This document shows positions 5,401 through 10,157 of a DNA stretch of 10,157 nt, in pieces. The stretch is from Acidimicrobiaceae bacterium (GTDB lineage Bacteria; Actinomycetota; Acidimicrobiia; Acidimicrobiales; RAAP-2). Numbering within the stretch: the stretch's first letter is position 1; each line of letters starts with the position of its first letter. The stretch spans positions 10,442-20,598 of the forward strand of contig PKWA01000069.1 of NCBI GenBank assembly GCA_003131665.1. Reading direction: 5' to 3'. The position numbers and the translations under genes were made by a program. The notes beneath the pieces were generated by a model, which searched no databases, was not told the DNA's origin, and was given only the letters and a program-made list of their open reading frames with translations.

Positions 5401-6012
5401 ATGGCAAAACAGAGTCGCTCGGCGCCCGTGATGCAAGCGGTGCTGGACGCCGTGGCAGAACGCCTGATGGCGGGTGACGAGTTGTTGATTCGTATACCAG
5501 AAATATGTGAAGCGACGGGCGTCAACTACGGCTCGGTCTATCACCACTTTGGCTCTCGCGAAGGCGTCATCGACGCCGCGTACAACATGATTTTCTCGAA
5601 GTTGGTCGAAGAGGACATGACAATTATCCGCCAGGCCACCGACAACGTCGTGTCGCTCGAAGAGTACGTCTCGGTGATTCTGCCCATTGTGGCGACCATG
5701 AACTCGGGTCCCGATCGAAGGGCCCGACGGGCACTGCGAATCAGGATCGTGTCGGCGGCTACGACGCGTCCCGAGTTGCACGCGCTGATCGGCGAGACGC
5801 AATCTCGTCTCACCGACGAGTGGCGTCGAATGATTGAGATGGCCCAGCAGCGCCAGTGGCTTCGTGACGACGTCTCCGCAGGTTTTCTCGCCGTCATGCT
5901 CCAGATCATCGTCTTTGGACGGGCTCTTGACGATATCTCCGAGACACCTCTCGACGAAGCAGTGTGGGGAGCCTCGCTGACCGCACTCTTCGCAGATCTG
6001 TTGAAGCGCTAG
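5401..6012 (+). CDS. TetR/AcrR-family transcriptional regulator
   Basis: This 203-residue protein has an N-terminal TetR DNA-binding domain. RIPEICEATGVNYGSVYHHFGSREGVIDAAY (31-61) shows the helix-turn-helix with the characteristic YHHFGSREG turn into helix 4. The remaining 140 residues are helical and form the ligand-binding and dimer domain, which is variable and gives no ligand. The stop codon TAA at 5389-5391, in frame just upstream, makes ATG 5401 the first possible start. No strong Shine-Dalgarno precedes it. As in most divergent TetR pairs it probably represses itself and the neighbouring FMN reductase through the 5355-5369 palindrome; this is inference from arrangement. The next gene follows after 36 nt on the same strand and may be cotranscribed. 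Confidence 0.93.
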   Translation: MAKQSRSAPVMQAVLDAVAERLMAGDELLIRIPEICEATGVNYGSVYHHFGSREGVIDAAYNMIFSKLVEEDMTIIRQATDNVVSLEEYVSVILPIVATMNSGPDRRARRALRIRIVSAATTRPELHALIGETQSRLTDEWRRMIEMAQQRQWLRDDVSAGFLAVMLQIIVFGRALDDISETPLDEAVWGASLTALFADLLKR

Positions 6013-6048
6013 GTCCCTTCGCGCCGCCCGGTGTGCTGAACTGCGAGT

Positions 6049-6405
6049 ATGAAGTGGATACGCGTCGCGAGCATCGTGCTCGTCGTCGTGGCCCTCGTCT
6101 TCGGTGTCACTCGCGCGTCAGCCCAGTCACGCACGTTTCCAATTTCGACGCCGTGTAACGCCGTGGCACTGTCCAAGCCTTACAGCGGCCCCTTGAAGGT
6201 CGACAGCGTCGACAGCTTTGGTTGCGTCGGACGTTTTGCGTACCTCTGGGCCACGGTGGGCAAGGGCATTCACGAGATTGGCGTCACCGAAGTGCTGAAA
6301 TACGACCCCACGACGATGGCGTGGCGCAACGCTTCACGCCTGACGTACTGTGACCATCACTTGTTGCCCGGTTACGTGGAGTTTTGGGGTTGTAATTCGA
6401 ACTAG
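6049..6405 (+). CDS. small secreted four-cysteine protein of unknown function
   Basis: I do not recognise a named family. The 118-residue product begins MKWIRVASIVLVVVALVFGV, a clear signal peptide with likely cleavage after ASA at residue 25. The mature part is about 93 residues with exactly four cysteines (36, 59, 101, 115), an even number suited to two disulfides. The end, VLKYDPTTMAWRN followed by a Cys, LLPGYVEFWGC and a stop, resembles a pattern I associate with small exported actinobacterial proteins: a W-rich beta strand followed by Cys...P...C at the terminus. That comparison is from memory and weak. It starts 36 nt after the TetR gene, without a clear Shine-Dalgarno. The signal peptide and consistent frame make it a real gene. 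Confidence 0.78.
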   Translation: MKWIRVASIVLVVVALVFGVTRASAQSRTFPISTPCNAVALSKPYSGPLKVDSVDSFGCVGRFAYLWATVGKGIHEIGVTEVLKYDPTTMAWRNASRLTYCDHHLLPGYVEFWGCNSN

Positions 6406-6434
6406 TCGGTCTCGCGCAGTAGCCGAGGAACCGC

Positions 6435-6503
6435 ATGGTCAATCGCGCCGAAGTGAAAGAACGCTCGCGCGCGTGGCGCGTCGCACCATCACCTACGCTC
6501 TGA
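6435..6503 (+). CDS. possible 22-residue leader ORF ahead of the MFS gene
   Basis: ATG at 6435 is preceded by GAGGAA (6425-6430) at a 4-nt spacing, a better ribosome site than that of most genes here. The frame gives a 22-residue, basic peptide (MVNRAEVKERSRAWR and seven more). It ends at TGA 6501-6503, 4 nt before the GTG of the MFS transporter, which has no good site itself. The arrangement suggests translational coupling or a leader peptide. A GC-rich chance ORF remains possible. Confidence 0.38.
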   Translation: MVNRAEVKERSRAWRVAPSPTL

Positions 6504-6507
6504 AGTC

Positions 6508-7806
6508 GTGCGGCCCCTAGGAATCGTCTCTTTAGCGCGAGCCTCCTCGCAGGATCTCTTCGACCAGTCGACGGCCTTTGGCCGTCTCGCCCTGGTGCAC
6601 GTGTTCATGATGGCGGGCGACACCTTGGTAACGGTCTCGCTGGCCGGTTCGCTCTTCTTCTCGGTGTCGCCGGGCGAGGCGAAGGGCAAGGTCCTGTTGT
6701 ACTTGCTCCTCACCATCGCGCCCTTCGCGATCGTCTCGCCCGTACTGGGCCCCTTAATCGACCGTTCGGCCAATGGACGTCGTATTCTCGTCGCCCTCTC
6801 GGCCGGCGTGCGAGTGGTGCTGTGTTGGATGATGGCCGAGCACCTCAACTCGTTATGGCTCTTTCCGCTGGCCTTTTTGCTCCTCGTCTCGTCCAAGCTC
6901 TACGTCGTCACGCGCGGCGCCCTGGTGCCCGAGATGGCGCGAACCGATCAGTTTCGCGAACACGCCGCGCACCTGGGCGACGCCGGTTGGCCGAATGACG
7001 AGCAAGACGAGGAGAAGGGCTTCGCCGGCTTTAACGCCCAACTCACGTTGCTCGGTACGATCGTCGGCCTGCTCGCAGGTTCGATTGGCGCGGGCCTGTT
7101 GAAGGGACTCGGCGGACCGAGCGTGTTGGTGACCGCGTCGATCGTGTACATCGCCGCGACGGTAGCGAGTGCGCGTCTGCAACGTCCGGCGAAGGTCATT
7201 CGTGATCAAGTCTCGGGACTCACGCAGACCCAGCGAGATTTGAACGCGCTGAACCCCCTCGGTGACGTCGAAGTCGCGTGGGGACTAGGTGCTGCGGCCT
7301 TGATGCGTTTTAGCGTGGGCTTCGCCACGTTCTTGTTGGCCTTCGTCCTTCGACGAGAGTCGGCCGCTCTGGGTTGGTACGCCTTCGCACTCGCCTTCAG
7401 CGCTCTGGGTTCGCTCGTGGGGTTGGCCTTTGTCACGCGCGCGCGCAACGTCTTCAAGGAGTCGACGCTGCTCGGAATGGCGCTGCTGGCCACCGGAGTG
7501 GGCGCCGTCGCCGCCTCCACCGATCCGGTGTTGTGGGCCCAGGTGGTGTTCGCCGGCTGGCTCGGGCTGTGCGCCGCGGTGGCCCAACCGAGTTTTGACG
7601 CGATCACGCAACGAAACGTGGCGCCCGGCGCGCAGGGGCGCACCTTCGCGCGATTCGCCGTGCGCCAACAACTCTTGTGGGTGGTGGGTGCGCTCATTCC
7701 CGTGGCGATCGCAATGAGTTTTTCGACGGGGGACCGAATCCTCGCCTTCTTAACGATCATCGGCAGCGTGGCGTACCCCATCGGGCGCCGGGTGGCGCGT
7801 CACTGA
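6508..7806 (+). CDS. major facilitator superfamily (MFS) transporter
   Basis: This is a 432-residue integral membrane protein with about 10-12 hydrophobic segments, for example residues 25-53, 62-83, 93-110, 114-134, 178-200 and several from 262 to 425. GPLIDRSANGRR (81-92), in the loop after the second segment, is the MFS motif A. A hydrophilic cytosolic stretch (143-176) contains the acidic run DEQDEE, and a second one (about 223-255) joins the two halves. The substrate cannot be told; the general style is of drug or metabolite exporters. GTG 6508 is the only start that keeps the frame, since TGA at 6454-6456 lies in frame upstream with no ATG or GTG between. Its own ribosome site is poor. 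The NADH dehydrogenase gene follows after 38 nt on the same strand. Confidence 0.87.
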   Translation: MRPLGIVSLARASSQDLFDQSTAFGRLALVHVFMMAGDTLVTVSLAGSLFFSVSPGEAKGKVLLYLLLTIAPFAIVSPVLGPLIDRSANGRRILVALSAGVRVVLCWMMAEHLNSLWLFPLAFLLLVSSKLYVVTRGALVPEMARTDQFREHAAHLGDAGWPNDEQDEEKGFAGFNAQLTLLGTIVGLLAGSIGAGLLKGLGGPSVLVTASIVYIAATVASARLQRPAKVIRDQVSGLTQTQRDLNALNPLGDVEVAWGLGAAALMRFSVGFATFLLAFVLRRESAALGWYAFALAFSALGSLVGLAFVTRARNVFKESTLLGMALLATGVGAVAASTDPVLWAQVVFAGWLGLCAAVAQPSFDAITQRNVAPGAQGRTFARFAVRQQLLWVVGALIPVAIAMSFSTGDRILAFLTIIGSVAYPIGRRVARH

Positions 7807-7844
7807 CGCGAACCTCTCGCCCCATTCCTAAGGTGTAGGGACAT

Positions 7845-9146
7845 ATGGCGACGTCACCGCGCGTGGAGTTCTCCCTTGAAGAGCTGGCCGCGTTGCCCCA
7901 CGTCGTCATCGTCGGCGGCGGTTTCGCGGGCTTGGCCGCGGCTCGAAAACTGGCCAACAAACCCGTTCGCGTCACGGTCATCGATCGCCACAACTTTCAT
8001 ACGTTTTTGCCGCTGCTCTACCAAGTCGCCACCGCCGGTCTCGAGCCGGCGGACGTGGCTTACCCGATTCGAACGATCTTCGGTCACGCCAAAAACATCC
8101 GCGTTCGTCACGCCCGCGTGAGCGGGGTGGACCAGCGTCGCGACGTCGTCGTGCTCGACGACGGCGACGAGATCGCCTACGACCACCTCGTGGTGGCAAC
8201 GGGCGTGACGGCGTCGTTCTTTGATATCCCGGGCGCGTCGAGCTACTCGATGCCCCTCTATTCGTTGGCCGACGCGCGACGTCTACGCAATCGGCTGCTG
8301 CGCGCGATCGAAGACGCCGACGTCGCGCAGACTCATTCGCCGGTGGCGCTCAACTTCGTCGTCGTGGGCGGCGGACCGACGGGCGTCGAAACGGCCGGCG
8401 CGCTCTCGGAGCTCATCGACATCGCCATCAAGCGCGACGGACTTCGCCTCGACGCGTCCCAGGTGCGAATTCTCCTGGTGGACCTGGCGCCGCGACTGCT
8501 CACGGCCTTTCCGGAGTCGGCGAGTCGGTACGCCAAGAAGACGCTCGAGAAGATGGGGGTCGACGTGGCGTGCGGACGTTCCGTCGTGGAAGTCGAAGAG
8601 CACGCGATTCGCTTCGCCGACGGCGAGCGACTCGAGACAACTGCGGTGATTTGGGCGGGTGGCATCACGGCACGGGGCACGCTGAGCGACGAGCTCGTGG
8701 GGCCGAGGGGACCGGGCGGACGCGCGCTCGTTGGAGCGGACCTGCGCCTCGTCGACAGCGCCAACGTCTGGAGTATCGGAGACACGGCCGCGATCCCTGA
8801 TGCCCACGACGCCTTCTACCCCCAACTCGCGCCCGTCGCGATTCAATCGGGCGCCCACTGCGCGGAGCAGATTCTGCGCGTGCTGAGCGGCCAGGCCACC
8901 ACGGATTTTCACTACCGCGACCGGGGCATCATGGCCACGATCGGGCGAAGAGCCGCCGTGGCGAAGTTGGCACACGGGGGCGTCATTCGCGGCAGCGCCG
9001 GATGGTTGGCGTGGCTGGCGCTGCACCTGTGGTATCTCGTGGGCTTTCGAAATCGTCTGCGCGTGATGATCAACTGGACGTGGCGCTACTTCGACTGGCC
9101 CTCGGGACCACGACTGATCGTGGCCGACGCCGAGACGGCCGAGTGA
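7845..9146 (+). CDS. ndh: type II NADH dehydrogenase (NDH-2, NADH:quinone oxidoreductase)
   Basis: The 433-residue flavoprotein passes electrons from NADH to membrane quinone without pumping protons. FAD binds at VVIVGGGFAGLAAARKL (20-36) and at SIGDTA (310-315). The NADH site is VVVGGGPTGVETAGALSEL (172-190), and the connecting strand is IWAGGI (269-274). The quinone-site motif usually written AQxAxQ is APVAIQ (329-334), with Pro in place of the first Gln. The C-terminal part (about 383-417; GWLAWLALHLWYLVGF then basic and aromatic residues) is the amphipathic membrane anchor of this family. ATG 7845 has TAGGG (7836-7840) 4 nt upstream. It is probably cotranscribed with the MFS gene, though a shared function is not evident. 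It converges with the PEP carboxykinase gene with only 3 nt between stop codons. Confidence 0.94.
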   Translation: MATSPRVEFSLEELAALPHVVIVGGGFAGLAAARKLANKPVRVTVIDRHNFHTFLPLLYQVATAGLEPADVAYPIRTIFGHAKNIRVRHARVSGVDQRRDVVVLDDGDEIAYDHLVVATGVTASFFDIPGASSYSMPLYSLADARRLRNRLLRAIEDADVAQTHSPVALNFVVVGGGPTGVETAGALSELIDIAIKRDGLRLDASQVRILLVDLAPRLLTAFPESASRYAKKTLEKMGVDVACGRSVVEVEEHAIRFADGERLETTAVIWAGGITARGTLSDELVGPRGPGGRALVGADLRLVDSANVWSIGDTAAIPDAHDAFYPQLAPVAIQSGAHCAEQILRVLSGQATTDFHYRDRGIMATIGRRAAVAKLAHGGVIRGSAGWLAWLALHLWYLVGFRNRLRVMINWTWRYFDWPSGPRLIVADAETAE

Positions 9147-9149
9147 GCC

Positions 9150-10157
9150 CTAGGCCAGTCGGGTCTCCAGGTCATCGACCATCGCGGCCAGTTTGGCCGG
9201 TAAACGCTCGTTGAACTGGGCGTAGTGCTCTCGCATGCGTGGCAGCTCAGTACGCCACTCCTCGGCGTGCACGCTCAAGAGCTGGGCCATGTCCTCTTCC
9301 GACACGTCGAGCCCCTCGATGTTGATGGCCCCTGGTGCCGGTACGAAGCCAATGGGCGTCTCTTTGGCTTCACCGCGTCCGGCGGTGCGCTCGAAGATCC
9401 ACTCGAGCACGCGGCTGTTCTCGCCAAAGCCGGGCCAGAGCCAACGACCGTCCTTACTCTTTCGAAACCAGTTCACGTAGAAGATCTTGGGCAGTGTCGA
9501 CTCGTCGAAGCGATTGGAGAAGGTCAGCCAGTGCGCGAAGTAGTCGGCCATGTTGTAGCCACAAAACGGCAACATGGCGAAGGGATCGCGCCGCAGGTTG
9601 CCGACCGCGCCCGTCGCGGCGGCCGTCGTCTCTGAGGTCATGATCGAGCCCAAGAAGACGCCGTGGTCCCAGTTACGCGACTGAAAGACGAGGGGTATCA
9701 CGCTGGCGCGCCGTCCGCCAAAGAGTATCGCGTCGATCGGCACGCCGGCGGGGTCTTGCCATTCGGGCGCGATGGCGGGGTCTTGGTCGGCCGGTGCGGT
9801 GAAGCGCGAATTCGGGTGTGCCGCGGGTGTGCCGAGCTCTTTACTCCAGGGGCGACCCATCCAGTCAATGAGACCTTCGGGCGGCTCGCCCAGACCCTCC
9901 CACCACACGTCGCCGTCAGATGTGAGCGCGGTGTTGGTGAAGATCGAGTTCGCCGCGACGGAGTACATGGCGTTGGGATTGGTGTCCATGTTCGTGCCCG
10001 GCGCCACGCCAAAGAAGCCCGCCTCGGGATTGATCGCGTAGAGCCGCCCGTCGGGTCCGGGCTTCATCCAACAGATGTCGTCACCGACCGTTTCGACTTT
10101 CCAGCCCGGCAAAGAGGGCACGAGCATGGCGAGATTCGTCTTGCCGCAGGCGCTGGG
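9150..10157 (-). CDS. pckG: phosphoenolpyruvate carboxykinase (GTP), C-terminal part
   Basis: GTP-dependent PEPCK converts oxaloacetate and GTP to PEP, CO2 and GDP, the first step of gluconeogenesis, and can run in reverse for anaplerosis. The frame is open to the right edge: the ten codons before the first visible Met read [10 protein letters not shown], the PEPCK P-loop with its reactive Cys. The remaining 335 of about 600 residues include [15 protein letters not shown] (metal-binding Asp), [44 protein letters not shown], and the nucleotide site [22 protein letters not shown]. These identify the GTP-type rather than the unrelated ATP-type enzyme. The segment after GGRR reads ASVIP where most members have Pro next. 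The start and promoter lie beyond the window. The stop is TAG (complement of 9150-9152). Confidence 0.96.
   Translation of the reverse strand, partial: PSACGKTNLAMLVPSLPGWKVETVGDDICWMKPGPDGRLYAINPEAGFFGVAPGTNMDTNPNAMYSVAANSIFTNTALTSDGDVWWEGLGEPPEGLIDWMGRPWSKELGTPAAHPNSRFTAPADQDPAIAPEWQDPAGVPIDAILFGGRRASVIPLVFQSRNWDHGVFLGSIMTSETTAAATGAVGNLRRDPFAMLPFCGYNMADYFAHWLTFSNRFDESTLPKIFYVNWFRKSKDGRWLWPGFGENSRVLEWIFERTAGRGEAKETPIGFVPAPGAINIEGLDVSEEDMAQLLSVHAEEWRTELPRMREHYAQFNERLPAKLAAMVDDLETRLA

Noticed and set aside
7206..7781. 191-codon minus-strand frame opposite the MFS gene
   Set aside because: Shadow frame: low-complexity Ala/Ser/Pro/Thr composition, no motif, fully antisense to a clear membrane protein.
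9225..9635. 136-codon plus-strand frame opposite the PEP carboxykinase gene
   Set aside because: It is antisense to strongly conserved PEPCK motifs and has no domain of its own.

Overview
The window is moderately GC-rich (roughly 60% by eye), densely packed chromosomal DNA with frequent GTG starts and short gaps. Its gene content fits an actinobacterium: a secreted SGNH hydrolase, a GTP-type PEP carboxykinase, a type II NADH dehydrogenase, a TetR regulator and a small secreted four-cysteine protein. By style, especially the MFS protein and the SGNH variant, I would place it near the class Acidimicrobiia. That placement is inference from protein style, not a search result. I see no transposase, integrase, CRISPR array, tRNA or rRNA.

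Layout. Positions 3-167 are the C-terminal end of a PQQ-type beta-propeller protein. A 413-bp stretch without a convincing gene follows; it holds one imperfect inverted repeat. Then comes an exported SGNH hydrolase (581-1492). Positions 1673-4660 are a tight three-gene operon: sulfite reductase hemoprotein (cysI), uroporphyrinogen-III C-methyltransferase (cobA) and a Met8-like precorrin-2 dehydrogenase. The first two overlap at GTGA and the last two are 1 nt apart. The operon encodes an assimilatory sulfite reductase together with two of the enzymes that build its siroheme. An AT-rich imperfect palindrome overlaps its likely promoter.

Convergent to the operon, with overlapping stop codons, is an NADPH-dependent FMN/quinone reductase (4657-5226, minus). 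It is transcribed divergently from a TetR regulator (5401-6012). The 174-bp gap between them carries a nested inverted repeat, a TGAC/GTCA operator-like palindrome and A/T tracts, so the TetR protein is the obvious candidate regulator of the reductase and of itself.

After a short secreted protein (6049-6405) comes an MFS transporter (6508-7806). It has no good ribosome site of its own, but a 22-codon ORF with a good Shine-Dalgarno stops 4 nt before its GTG. A type II NADH dehydrogenase (7845-9146) follows. The window closes with the C-terminal half of a GTP-dependent PEP carboxykinase on the minus strand (9150-10157), which runs off the right edge.

Most of the window is ordinary housekeeping metabolism: sulfur assimilation, siroheme, the respiratory chain and gluconeogenesis. 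I do not see a clearly new multi-gene system. The points worth a second look are non-coding: the cysI promoter palindrome, the structured FMN-reductase/TetR intergenic region, the coupled short ORF ahead of the MFS gene, and the palindrome centred on the overlapping convergent stop codons. Two protein-level oddities are the changed catalytic blocks of the SGNH hydrolase and the unassigned small secreted protein.
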